Below are positions 18,516 through 27,299 of a stretch of 64,000 bases of DNA, one piece after another. The stretch is from contig CAYUYV010000003.1 of NCBI GenBank assembly GCA_964449455.1, positions 1-64,000 on the forward strand, written 5' to 3'. The notes beneath the pieces were generated by a model. It saw only the letters and a program-made list of their open reading frames with translations. It did not search any database and had not been told where the DNA came from. Every line of letters starts with the position of its first letter. Position 1 is the stretch's first letter. The position numbers and the translations under genes are program-made. This stretch comes from CAYUYV01 sp964449455 (GTDB lineage Bacteria > Pseudomonadota > Alphaproteobacteria > JAJFIK01).

Positions 18516-21053
18516 ATGACCAAAAAGAGAGCTCTGAAAACACAGCCAAAATCTGAACGGAACGGGCTGCCAACCCGTTTTGCGGCGTGGTTCAAGGATC
18601 GGGGATGGCATCCACGACCCCATCAACTGGCTCTCCTCGAGACCGTATCCAAGGGCGATTCGGCATTGCTTGTCGCCCCCACCGGCGGTGGCAAGACTTT
18701 GGCTGGGTTTCTGCCGTCCCTCGTCGATTTGGGCGACCGGATGCCTGAGGAGATGCCGCGCCGTCCACACACGCTCTATATTTCACCCCTGAAGGCCCTC
18801 GCCGTTGATGTGGCGCGCAACCTGGAGACGCCCATTCGGGAAATGGGCCTGCCCATTACGCTGGAGACCCGCACGGGGGATACGCCCGCCCATCGGCGCC
18901 AACGCCAGAGGGCACAGCCCCCCGACATCCTGCTCACAACGCCCGAACAGCTTGCCCTGCTGCTCGCCTATAAAGACAGCGCCAAATTCTTCCGTCATCT
19001 GCACAGTGTGATTCTTGATGAGCTCCACGCCATCGACAACACCAAGCGCGGCGAGCTGCTCTCCCTCGGTCTTGCCCGGCTGAGCCGCATTGCACCAAAC
19101 AGCCGGCGCGTCGGCCTTTCGGCCACGGTCCATGATCCAGAACGCTTGCGGCGCTTTCTGGTGCCCCAGCCGCCGGGCGAGGTGAGGCTGTCGGCGCTGG
19201 TGGAAGGGCAGGGGGGGGCGGTGCCGGATGTCCAGGTGCTGGCGTCAGAGGCGGATATTCCGTGGTCGGGACATACGGGACGCCATGCCATGGCAGAGGT
19301 CTATGAGGCCATCAAAGGCGCCGGCGTCAGCCTTCTGTTCGTAAACACCCGTTCCCAGGCGGAACTTGTGTTCCAGAGCCTGTGGCGCATCAATGACGAT
19401 AATCTGCCCATCGCGCTGCACCATGGCAGTCTCGACGTCGGCCAGCGGCGCAAAGTGGAAACTGCCATGGCGGAAGGGCGTCTGCGGGCTGTTGTGTGCA
19501 CCTCAACCCTCGATCTCGGAATTGATTGGGGGGCGGTCGATCTGGTGATCCATCTGGGCGCGCCTAAAGGGGCGAGCCGCCTGCTCCAGCGCATCGGCCG
19601 GGCCAATCACCGCCTGGACGAGCCCAGCCGGGCCCTGCTTGTGCCCTCGAACCGTTTCGAGGTGCTTGAATGCCGGGCCGCGCAAGAGGCCGCCATTCGC
19701 TCCGTACTCGACGGCGCGCCGCCCCGCGGCGGCGGGCTCGATGTGCTTGCCCAGCACGTGATGGGCATGGCCTGCGCCGAGCCGTTTTCGCTCACAGGCC
19801 TTTATGAGGAAGTCGTGTCCGCCGCGCCCTATGCGGATCTTGATTATCAGACCTTTGAGCAGGTGGTGGATTTCGTGGCCACGGGCGGCTATGCCCTGCG
19901 CCGCTATGACCAGTTCCGGCGCATTCGGCGGGACACGGACGGTCTTTTCCAGGTCACCAATGCCCGGTTTGCCCAAACCTATCGCATGAATGTGGGCACC
20001 ATTGTCGAGGCCCCCATGATGAAGGTGCGTCTGACCCGGACCATTGGCGGCAAAAAGGGGCCGGACGGCAAGCCCGGGCGCCGACCGGGAGGGCGCGCGG
20101 GCCGGGTGCTGGGCGAGATCGAGGAATGGATGGTGGAGCAGCTTCGACCCGGGGACACGTTCCTCTTTGCGGGAGAAGTGCTGCGCTTTGAGGGCCTTCA
20201 GGATACAGAGGTGCTGGTCACCCGGGCCACCGGAAAGGACCCCATGGTGCCCTCCTGGCAGGGCGGCAAATTTCCGCTCTCCACCTATCTTGCCGAGCGG
20301 GTCCGCGAAATGATTTCCGTGCCGGACCAATGGGCCGCTCTGCCAGGCCCGGTGCAGGACTGGCTGGGCTTGCAGCGCAAGCGCTCCGTTATTCCAGACC
20401 AGGACCATATGCTGGTGGAGACCTTCCCCCGGGGAGGCAAGGAGTATATTGTTGCCTATCCCTTCGAAGGGCGCCTCGCCCACCAGACTCTTGGCATGCT
20501 GATCACCCGCCGCCTGGAGCGGGCGGACATGCACCCCCTTGGCTTTGTCGCCAACGACTATGCCCTCGCGGTCTGGTCTTTGAGGAGTGCGGATCACCTT
20601 GATATGGATGCTCTATTCCATGAGGACATGCTGGGCGATGATCTTGACGCCTGGATGGGCGAGAGCGCGCTTGTGAAACGCATGTTCCGCCAATGCGCCG
20701 TCATCGCTGGCCTCATCGAGACGCGCTATCCGGGGCAGGAAAAGTCCGGACGCCAAGTAACATTTTCCTCGGACCTGATCTACGACGTCTTGCGCGCCCA
20801 TGAGCCGGACCATGTGCTCTTGCAAGCGGCCTGGGCGGATGCGTCGGCAGGTCTTTTGGATATCGGCCGCCTCGGCGATATGCTGCGGCGGATAAAGGGG
20901 CGAATCGTGCACCAGTCCTTGAACCGGGTGTCACCCCTTGCCGTTCCAGTCATGCTGGAGGTGGGCCGGGAGCCCGTCTATGGCGCCGCCAGCGAGGCCC
21001 TGCTCGGCGAGGCGGCGGATGATCTGATCGAGGAGGCCACGCGGCTTGACTGA
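18516..21053 (+). CDS. Ligase-associated DEXH-box helicase (Lhr-like)
   Basis: An 845-residue SF2 helicase. Motif I APTGGGKT near residue 54, motif II DELH near 168, motif III SATV, helicase C motifs STLDLGIDWGAVDLVIHLGA and QRIGRANHR, then the Lhr-type winged-helix and C-terminal regions. The length and the following metallophosphoesterase identify the ligase-associated DNA damage response subtype. Its known partners in other genomes, an ATP-dependent ligase and an exonuclease, are not next to it here. The 3' end overlaps the next gene by 8 bp, which implies coupled translation. Likely role is DNA repair. Confidence 0.93.
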   Translation: MTKKRALKTQPKSERNGLPTRFAAWFKDRGWHPRPHQLALLETVSKGDSALLVAPTGGGKTLAGFLPSLVDLGDRMPEEMPRRPHTLYISPLKALAVDVARNLETPIREMGLPITLETRTGDTPAHRRQRQRAQPPDILLTTPEQLALLLAYKDSAKFFRHLHSVILDELHAIDNTKRGELLSLGLARLSRIAPNSRRVGLSATVHDPERLRRFLVPQPPGEVRLSALVEGQGGAVPDVQVLASEADIPWSGHTGRHAMAEVYEAIKGAGVSLLFVNTRSQAELVFQSLWRINDDNLPIALHHGSLDVGQRRKVETAMAEGRLRAVVCTSTLDLGIDWGAVDLVIHLGAPKGASRLLQRIGRANHRLDEPSRALLVPSNRFEVLECRAAQEAAIRSVLDGAPPRGGGLDVLAQHVMGMACAEPFSLTGLYEEVVSAAPYADLDYQTFEQVVDFVATGGYALRRYDQFRRIRRDTDGLFQVTNARFAQTYRMNVGTIVEAPMMKVRLTRTIGGKKGPDGKPGRRPGGRAGRVLGEIEEWMVEQLRPGDTFLFAGEVLRFEGLQDTEVLVTRATGKDPMVPSWQGGKFPLSTYLAERVREMISVPDQWAALPGPVQDWLGLQRKRSVIPDQDHMLVETFPRGGKEYIVAYPFEGRLAHQTLGMLITRRLERADMHPLGFVANDYALAVWSLRSADHLDMDALFHEDMLGDDLDAWMGESALVKRMFRQCAVIAGLIETRYPGQEKSGRQVTFSSDLIYDVLRAHEPDHVLLQAAWADASAGLLDIGRLGDMLRRIKGRIVHQSLNRVSPLAVPVMLEVGREPVYGAASEALLGEAADDLIEEATRLD

Positions 21054-21822
21054 GACGGCGATGGAAACGCGCATGCCCGCGCGGGCGAACCGGGATGTGA
21101 CGATCCATGTGGCTGGCGAGCCGGTGTTGTTCGATCCCAGCGGCGCCCTTTGGCTGCCGGACCAGGGGACGCTCATCGTCTCCGATCTGCACCTGGAAAA
21201 GGGGTCCTCATTCGCCGTTCGGGGCGTTTACCTGCCGCCCTATGACAGCCGGGTCACCCTCACGCGCCTTTCGGAGGTGGCCCACCGGTTGGGACCCAAA
21301 CAGATCATTGCCCTTGGTGACAGTTTCCATGACCGCGGCGCACCGGCGCGTCTTGATGCTGGTGACGCAAAGACACTCCGGATGCTGACAGGATCTTGTG
21401 ACTGGGTCTGGATCGCCGGCAACCATGATCCGGTGCCGCCGCGCAGTTTTGGTGGTGAGGTTGCCGAGGCAGTCACCATCGGTGCGCTGACCTTCCGCCA
21501 TGAGCCGACCGCGGACGATGGGGGCACCAGCCACTCAGCCTGGGGCGAGGTGGCCGGGCACCTTCATCCCGTGGCCAGCATCCGCATCAGGGGCCGCCGG
21601 GTGCGCCGGCGTTGTTTCGTCTCCGATGGGGGACGCCTCATTTTGCCGGCCTTCGGTGCTTATGCGGGCGGGCTGTGCGTGCTGGACGAGGCCTTCGCGC
21701 CTCTGTTTCCGGACGGCGCATTCCAGGCCTTCGTTCTTGGCAAAGAGCGCATCTATCCGCTGAACGCCTCCACCCTGGTGCCGGACCAGACGCCTCCTGG
21801 CCCGACAAACTGGCGTTTGTGA
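21046..21822 (+). CDS. pdeM: Ligase-associated DNA damage response endonuclease PdeM
   Basis: A 258-residue calcineurin-like phosphoesterase. Metal motifs: SDLHLEKGSS, GDSFHD, AGNHDP and GHLHP, in the right order. TTG 21046 was chosen because AGGAGG (21031-21036) is well spaced and it overlaps the helicase stop; ATG 21061 is the alternative. Its partner, the Lhr-like helicase, lies immediately upstream, and the pair is predicted to act in DNA repair. Residues after the phosphoesterase core are beta-rich with an RRVRRR basic patch that could contact DNA. Confidence 0.88.
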   Translation: MTETAMETRMPARANRDVTIHVAGEPVLFDPSGALWLPDQGTLIVSDLHLEKGSSFAVRGVYLPPYDSRVTLTRLSEVAHRLGPKQIIALGDSFHDRGAPARLDAGDAKTLRMLTGSCDWVWIAGNHDPVPPRSFGGEVAEAVTIGALTFRHEPTADDGGTSHSAWGEVAGHLHPVASIRIRGRRVRRRCFVSDGGRLILPAFGAYAGGLCVLDEAFAPLFPDGAFQAFVLGKERIYPLNASTLVPDQTPPGPTNWRL

Positions 21823-22012
21823 CGGAGTGTTGTCTGCAAACTGATCGGTGCGTTCAAACACTTGTGCGCGAGTGCCGCCACCTTTCCCGCACAGGTCTCG
21901 CCCTGTCAAAAAACCGTTGTCCAGACGTCACATCGGCGCAGCACCAATGTCCTATAGCCCAACGTGGGATGCGGTGTTCAAAGGGCCCAAGGCCCTCGGC
22001 GAGTGGGGACGG

Positions 22013-24298
22013 ATGATGGTGGGACGGACATTAAGGATCGGTCAGGCATGCCTAATTGGCGCCTGGCTGCTGGGTGGGCACCATGCCTTGGCCCAGGAAA
22101 CGGCACTTGAGCCTGCCGACGCGGAAAAGGAAAAGGTTCAGGTCAAACCCCTGACCTTGGAAGTCATTGTGGTGACGACAAGCAAGCGGGAAACTCAGCT
22201 GCTTGACACCGCGGCGGCCGTCAGTGTTCTGAGTGGAGACCGGCTCGTGCGGCGCGGCATTGCCAGTTTCAACGATCTTGTGAACGAGGTGCCGGGCCTT
22301 GCCATTTCCTCCGATTTCGGTGGTGCGGCCAATCTGAAGATCAGCTTGCGCGGTGTGGGCGGTACGGACGAAACCCGCCCCAATGGCAGCCCCTCCGTGG
22401 CCTTCCATGTGGACGATGTGTTCCAGACGACGACTCTGTTCCTCGCTGCCCCCCTTTTCGATGTAGACCGTCTGGAGGTGCTGAAAGGACCCCAGGGCAC
22501 CTTGTACGGACGGAATACGACGGCCGGTGTGGTCAATGTCATCACCCGCGGTCCCGGCGATGAGTTTGAAGGCTTTTTTCGCGGCGAAGGGGCAAGTTTC
22601 GGCCGCTTCCAGGCCGAAGGGGCCATCGGTGGTCCGGTGACGGATCGTTTGGGCCTGCGCGTCGCTGCGTTCTATGAAAGCGGCGGCGGTTTCCAGGACA
22701 CGATCGGCGCTGGGCCCTTTGCCGGCGCAACCCCCATTCCCGGTGTCATCCCGGGCATTGAGGACCCGGGCGCGCGCGAGGGCTTTGGCGATGCGGATCT
22801 GTTTGCCGCGCGCGCCACAATGGATTTCGCCATCACCGAAAACGCGTCTCTCACCGTGAAACTATGGGGGGCCCGGGATCGGGGCGAGGTGCAACAGCTT
22901 GACACACTGATGGCCCCTGAAGGCGTTCTTCTGGGTCCTGATTTTGCCGCCGATATCGACAATGATCCGTTCACATTCCTGACCGGGGAGTTCCACGAGC
23001 AGGCCGTGGATATCTTCGCGCTTGCCGCCGATTACGAAGCGGTGCTCGCGCCCAATCTCAATCTCGATGTGATCCTGGGCTACCAGAGCGGCTCCCGGGA
23101 GCTGAGCGCCAATGGAGTGGGAAGCCCGGCGCGGGTCTTCAATTTCGACTTCTCCGATAATTTCAGCCAGACCTCGGTCGAGGCGCGCATCAGTGACGAT
23201 CAGGGCGGTGCCTTTGACTGGATTTTCGGTGCCTTCTATCTGCGTGACCAGGTAGAGTTCTTCACGGATTTTCAGGCGGCAGAACAGCTCTTGACCGATT
23301 TTGAATCCGACTATGTCCAGTCCCGGGAAAGCTTTGCCGCCTTCGCCCAGTTCGATGTGCCCGTCACACAGCGCCTGACCCTGTCCGGCGGCCTGCGTTA
23401 CACCTTTGACGAAGGTGACTTCAGCGGCGCCACGGAGGATGTCAATCCCTTCGGGACGAGCTTCTTCTTCCTGCTGCCGATGGATGGCAATCCGCTGGTG
23501 TTCGATACCGATACTCAAGAAGACAATCTGTCCGGCCGCGTGACGGCTAAATATGACATCACCGATACGCTGAATGTCTTTGTCTCCTACGGCACGGGGT
23601 ACAAGGCCGGCGGTTTTGACGGCTCCACCATCTTCACCCTGGAGGAAGCACAGCCCTTTGACTCCGAAACGGTGGCGGCCATCGAGCTGGGCCTCAAATG
23701 GTTTTCCGCAAGCGGATTGTTCGACGCGACCCTCGATCTCTTCCGCTATAATTTTGAGGAATTGCAGTCCACGACGCTGAGCCCCAATGGCTCCAATATT
23801 CGCACCAATGTGGCCGCGGCCGAGCTGCAGGGCCTTGAATTTGCCGCCGGTGCCCGGGTCCTTGAAACGGCGGCCCACACGGTCCGCGTCACAGGGTCTT
23901 TGACCTGGCTCGGGAGCGAGATCACCGAATTCGACTCCGCGGACCCTGTGCTCACGGAACTGAATTTGGGGAATGATCTGCCGGGGGCACCGCGCCTGAC
24001 GGCCAATTTCTCCGTGGACCACATTTATGGCTTTGCCAATGGCTGGTTCTTCAACACCATCATCGATGCACGTTTTCAGGGCGATGAGTTCAAGCGGCTG
24101 ACCAATGACTTCACGTCTTTGGTGGAGTCCTATTTCCTGCTCAATGGCCGCATCGAACTCGATTTGAACAATGGTCTGACCTTGTATGGCTTTGCCCGAA
24201 ACATGGCCGATGCGGAATATTTCCTGGACACTGCAGGCGCCATTCGCCTGGTCGGCCCGCCCCGGACCGTGGGTGGTGGACTGATCTTTAATTTCTGA
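22013..24298 (+). CDS. TonB-dependent outer-membrane receptor
   Basis: A 761-residue receptor. ATG 22013 gives a signal peptide ending HHALAQ. A TonB box EVIVVT is followed by the plug domain (TAAAVSVLSGDRL, VDRLEVLKGPQGTLYGRNTT) and a 22-strand barrel ending in the aromatic FNF-type terminus GGLIFNF. There is no STN signalling domain, so it is a transporter only. An alternative start at 21947 would add 22 residues. The next gene, a secreted phosphoesterase 76 bp downstream on the same strand, may release the ligand it takes up; the actual substrate is unknown. Confidence 0.93.
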   Translation: MMVGRTLRIGQACLIGAWLLGGHHALAQETALEPADAEKEKVQVKPLTLEVIVVTTSKRETQLLDTAAAVSVLSGDRLVRRGIASFNDLVNEVPGLAISSDFGGAANLKISLRGVGGTDETRPNGSPSVAFHVDDVFQTTTLFLAAPLFDVDRLEVLKGPQGTLYGRNTTAGVVNVITRGPGDEFEGFFRGEGASFGRFQAEGAIGGPVTDRLGLRVAAFYESGGGFQDTIGAGPFAGATPIPGVIPGIEDPGAREGFGDADLFAARATMDFAITENASLTVKLWGARDRGEVQQLDTLMAPEGVLLGPDFAADIDNDPFTFLTGEFHEQAVDIFALAADYEAVLAPNLNLDVILGYQSGSRELSANGVGSPARVFNFDFSDNFSQTSVEARISDDQGGAFDWIFGAFYLRDQVEFFTDFQAAEQLLTDFESDYVQSRESFAAFAQFDVPVTQRLTLSGGLRYTFDEGDFSGATEDVNPFGTSFFFLLPMDGNPLVFDTDTQEDNLSGRVTAKYDITDTLNVFVSYGTGYKAGGFDGSTIFTLEEAQPFDSETVAAIELGLKWFSASGLFDATLDLFRYNFEELQSTTLSPNGSNIRTNVAAAELQGLEFAAGARVLETAAHTVRVTGSLTWLGSEITEFDSADPVLTELNLGNDLPGAPRLTANFSVDHIYGFANGWFFNTIIDARFQGDEFKRLTNDFTSLVESYFLLNGRIELDLNNGLTLYGFARNMADAEYFLDTAGAIRLVGPPRTVGGGLIFNF

Positions 24299-24318
24299 TC
24301 TGCACGGAAAGCCACGGA

Positions 24319-24362
24319 AGACAGACAGACCAGACAGAGTAAGACAGATAAGACAGACAAGG
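24319..24362. repeat. AGACAG-type microsatellite
   Basis: Imperfect run of AGACAG/AGATA units between the receptor and the phosphoesterase genes. It lies just before the ribosome site AAGGAAGG of the latter, so copy number could affect its translation. Confidence 0.8.
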
Positions 24363-24374
24363 AAGGACCATCCC

Positions 24375-26414
24375 ATGCCCCGTCCCACTCGCATCATCTC
24401 CCTCTTGGCGGCTGTGTGCCTGTCGACGGCGGCCGCGCCGGCGCTCGCCCATTCCAAAAAGCCGACGGCTGAAACCCCCCAACTGTTTGTGCCCGATCTT
24501 GACTCCCACCACGGTGAGGCAACGCCCTGGACAAGCCTTGACGTAAAGGACGATCCGTCCCGGTTCCATTTCGCCATTGTGACGGACCGGACGGGTGGCC
24601 ACCGGGCAGGGGTCTTCGCCCGCGCGCCCCACGCCCTCAACCGGCTTCAGCCGGCCTTTGTCATGAGCGTCGGGGACTTCATCGAGGGCTATACACGGGA
24701 TGCGGATAAAGTCCGGGCCGAATGGGATGGCATTGCCGAAACCGTAAGCCCGCTCGAAGCCCCGCTCTTTTTCACGCCCGGCAACCACGATCTTTCCAAT
24801 GATGTTCAGTATCAGGTCTGGAAGGAACGGTTCGGCGCTGACTATTATCACTTTCTTTATAAGGACACCCTGTTCCTGGTCCTGAACACGGAGGTCTTTC
24901 CGGAAGTGGTGGCGACACTTGGCTCGTTCCTCGGCACCGTATCAGACCCGGAGACCGTGTTCGCGGCCCAGATCGCTTATGTGAAGGCTGTCCTCGCGGC
25001 CCATCCGGATGTGCGGTGGACTTTTGTCATGGTGCACCAGCCGGTCTGGCAAACGCCGGGCTATGGGGCGGCTCCGGGCTGGCAGGCCCTGCGGGCTGCC
25101 CTTGGCGACCGGCCCCACACCCTGTTTGCCGGCCATGAGCATGTTTATGAACATGTGACGGATCCGGAGCATGGCCATGACCGGATTACCCTTGCCACTA
25201 CGGGCGGCGGCCATCAGGGTCTGCGCGGGCCGGCCTATGGGGAGTTCGACCATGTCACCTGGGTGACCATGCCGGACAAGGGGGACCCTGTGATCGGCAC
25301 TGTGCTGCTGGACGGTATTCTGCCCAAGGCTCTGCCTGTGGCCGAGACCCGTGCCGCGGCCGACCGCCTGGCGCAAAGCGTCACCATCACCCCTCTGATG
25401 ATCAGTGCTGGCCCCTTCGAGGCGGGCAGCCAGACCGTGACCCTGGCCAATGATGGGGATGCGCCCATTGAAGCCAAGGCCGTGTTGCGGGCGAATGCCA
25501 CGCTCTCCGCCGCGCCATCCTCCGTGTCCGCCATTCTGGCACCCGGTGAAACCCGAACCATGGAAATCACTCTGACAGCGGCCCGGCCCATGGAGCCGGC
25601 CAAGCTCGTTCCGGTCACTGCCACGTGGTCTTTCGCGTCCCTTGATGCGGACGGTCAGGTCCACAAGGCACAGCGTCCGGCGGCTTTCCTGCCAGAGACG
25701 GTTTATCGCCTGCCCCGATCGGCTGATGCCATCACGGTTGATGGGGATCTGAGCGATTGGGGCGGGGCCGGGGCCTTGCGGTTTTCCGGCGCCTCACAGC
25801 GCAACCATGGGGACAGTCATTTTGGTCCGGAGGATTTTGCAGGGCGCTTTGACCTGCGTGCGAGCAATGAGGCGCTCTATGTCGCGGTCTGCGTGACCGA
25901 TGACCGGGTCGTGACGGCGCCCGGCGAAGATCTGACCAACCAGGATCACGTCCAGCTCCGCCTGGATTTGCGCCAGCCCGAGGCGCGTTTGCGGAACCGG
26001 AGCGGGACGGAGGAATTTGCAAGCCTCGCCACTGATCCGACAGCCGCCTATCTCACCCGCTATCTAGCGTTGAACGCTGCACCCCATGGGGGCGGCGCCG
26101 ATCCCCTGGCCGGCGACCTTCTCAATAGTGTGTGGATGCCCGCCTGGCCCGGCACTGCCGCCGCCGCTCTGCGCACAGAAACGGGCTATACGATTGAGAT
26201 TGCCATCCCGAAGGCGGGCCTCGGCCAAGGGCTTCTGGCAAAGCCGGACACGGATGAAGCCGGCGCCCATTTGCGGTTCAATCTGATGGTCCAGGATTAT
26301 GATCACCCTGCGGACCGGGTGGAGCATCTGTGGCGGCTTGCCCGCACGGACGGTTTCGGCCATCCGCGCACGGGCCTTTTCGCCCTGGAAGGCGACCCAG
26401 CATCGGTGGAATGA
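24375..26414 (+). CDS. Secreted metallophosphoesterase with CBM9-like C-terminal domain
   Basis: A 679-residue exported protein (signal peptide ends APALAHS). N-terminal calcineurin-like phosphoesterase with IVTDRTGGHR, SVGDFIEG, TPGNHD, MVHQP and AGHEHVYE carrying the metal ligands. A middle Ig-like beta region precedes a C-terminal domain beginning PRSADAITVDGDLSDW, the usual opening of CBM9/DOMON-type carbohydrate-binding domains, and ending near residue 675. The combination suggests a periplasmic enzyme acting on phosphorylated glycans or organic phosphates. Probably in an operon with the TonB receptor. The upstream 76-bp spacer contains an AGACAG microsatellite. Confidence 0.9.
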   Translation: MPRPTRIISLLAAVCLSTAAAPALAHSKKPTAETPQLFVPDLDSHHGEATPWTSLDVKDDPSRFHFAIVTDRTGGHRAGVFARAPHALNRLQPAFVMSVGDFIEGYTRDADKVRAEWDGIAETVSPLEAPLFFTPGNHDLSNDVQYQVWKERFGADYYHFLYKDTLFLVLNTEVFPEVVATLGSFLGTVSDPETVFAAQIAYVKAVLAAHPDVRWTFVMVHQPVWQTPGYGAAPGWQALRAALGDRPHTLFAGHEHVYEHVTDPEHGHDRITLATTGGGHQGLRGPAYGEFDHVTWVTMPDKGDPVIGTVLLDGILPKALPVAETRAAADRLAQSVTITPLMISAGPFEAGSQTVTLANDGDAPIEAKAVLRANATLSAAPSSVSAILAPGETRTMEITLTAARPMEPAKLVPVTATWSFASLDADGQVHKAQRPAAFLPETVYRLPRSADAITVDGDLSDWGGAGALRFSGASQRNHGDSHFGPEDFAGRFDLRASNEALYVAVCVTDDRVVTAPGEDLTNQDHVQLRLDLRQPEARLRNRSGTEEFASLATDPTAAYLTRYLALNAAPHGGGADPLAGDLLNSVWMPAWPGTAAAALRTETGYTIEIAIPKAGLGQGLLAKPDTDEAGAHLRFNLMVQDYDHPADRVEHLWRLARTDGFGHPRTGLFALEGDPASVE

Positions 26415-26470
26415 TCGCGATCCCTGGGCCGAGGCGAGCCCATGCGATTTGTCATGGCGAGCGAATGTCA

Positions 26471-26513
26471 CGCGATCCGGAGCGGCGCAGTCTGTTGACC
26501 GCTCTGGATCGCG
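26471..26513. terminator. Inverted repeat between convergent genes
   Basis: Arms 26471-26485 and 26499-26513 (CGCGATCCGGAGCGG and its complement) match at 14 of 15 positions with a 13-base loop. It lies between two convergent genes, so a bidirectional transcription end is likely, although there is no T-tract. Confidence 0.6.
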
Positions 26514-26562
26514 TCGCGACAGCATGCGATGACGTTGTTTGGCAAGGGGAGTGATGTCCCTG

Positions 26563-27279
26563 TCAGGCGCGCCGGATGCCGAACAGCCCGGCCATGCCGC
26601 GTCGCCGCGCAGGCTGGGTGAGATCGATATCGGTTTCACCCCGCTCCACCCGCTCCATGATCTGCTGAGCGACATCAGTGTTCGTGACATCAGTGTTCGT
26701 GATGTCAGGCCGGGATGGGGCCAAGACCGTCACCACACGGATGGCCGTAGGCGTCAAGGCCGTTCGTAGGGTCTTGGAGAAGGAACCAAAACCGCATTTT
26801 GAGGACCGGTAGAGCGGTGCGGGGTCTTTTGCCGGTGCCGGAACCACATTGAGGATCAGCGGCCGGGCGCTCGACTCCAGCAGCGCTGTGGCATCCGTAC
26901 ACAGAAGAATGGCGGCGCTGAGATCCAGGGATCCCGAACCGGCGAGGGCCAGCCCACCATCACCCGTCTCGACGGGAAGGGCGCAGGCCCCATTGTTGAT
27001 CAGGATGTCGATGCGGCCCGCGGTGCGCCGGATCGTCTCCAAGCCATCCACGCGCCCTTGCGCCCGGCACAAATCCGCGTCCACCCACAGGACGCCCAAG
27101 GGCAGACCTCGAAGCGGGTTCGTGCCGATGCCAATGACATGGGCGCCGTGTTTGCGGAAATGGGTGGCAAGGCGGGCCCCAAGGCCACTCGTGGCCCCGG
27201 CGACCACGACAACGGGCTGGCGAATGGGACGAGCCTGCGCGGCCCCTGGCTTGGTGGTGGAGAATGAATGCGCGGCCAT
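26563..27279 (-). CDS. Short-chain dehydrogenase/reductase family protein
   Basis: A 238-residue SDR. The cofactor motif AGATSGLGA starts near residue 26, the NNGACAL motif follows, and the catalytic pair is YRSSK. Near the C-terminus there is a short tandem unit TNTDVTNTDV. The ATG at 27279 has GGAGGGG upstream; the earlier ATG at 27285 overlaps that site. It follows the sugar-transferase gene by 20 bp, so it likely acts in the same pathway (nucleotide-sugar or polysaccharide metabolism), but its substrate cannot be told. The Ser of the usual triad is not clear, so an atypical SDR is possible. Confidence 0.85.
   Translation of the reverse strand: MAAHSFSTTKPGAAQARPIRQPVVVVAGATSGLGARLATHFRKHGAHVIGIGTNPLRGLPLGVLWVDADLCRAQGRVDGLETIRRTAGRIDILINNGACALPVETGDGGLALAGSGSLDLSAAILLCTDATALLESSARPLILNVVPAPAKDPAPLYRSSKCGFGSFSKTLRTALTPTAIRVVTVLAPSRPDITNTDVTNTDVAQQIMERVERGETDIDLTQPARRRGMAGLFGIRRA
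26671..26708. repeat. 15-bp tandem repeat in SDR gene
   Basis: Two copies of GACATCAGTGTTCGT and a partial third, encoding Thr-Asn-Thr-Asp-Val units near the C-terminus of the SDR. In frame. Confidence 0.8.
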
Positions 27280-27299
27280 GGGCATCCCCTCCGGGACGG

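Noticed and set aside
22862..24640. Minus-strand open frame of about 590 codons over the TonB receptor
   Set aside because: Same reason: it mirrors the receptor and the phosphoesterase gene, with no recognised domain.
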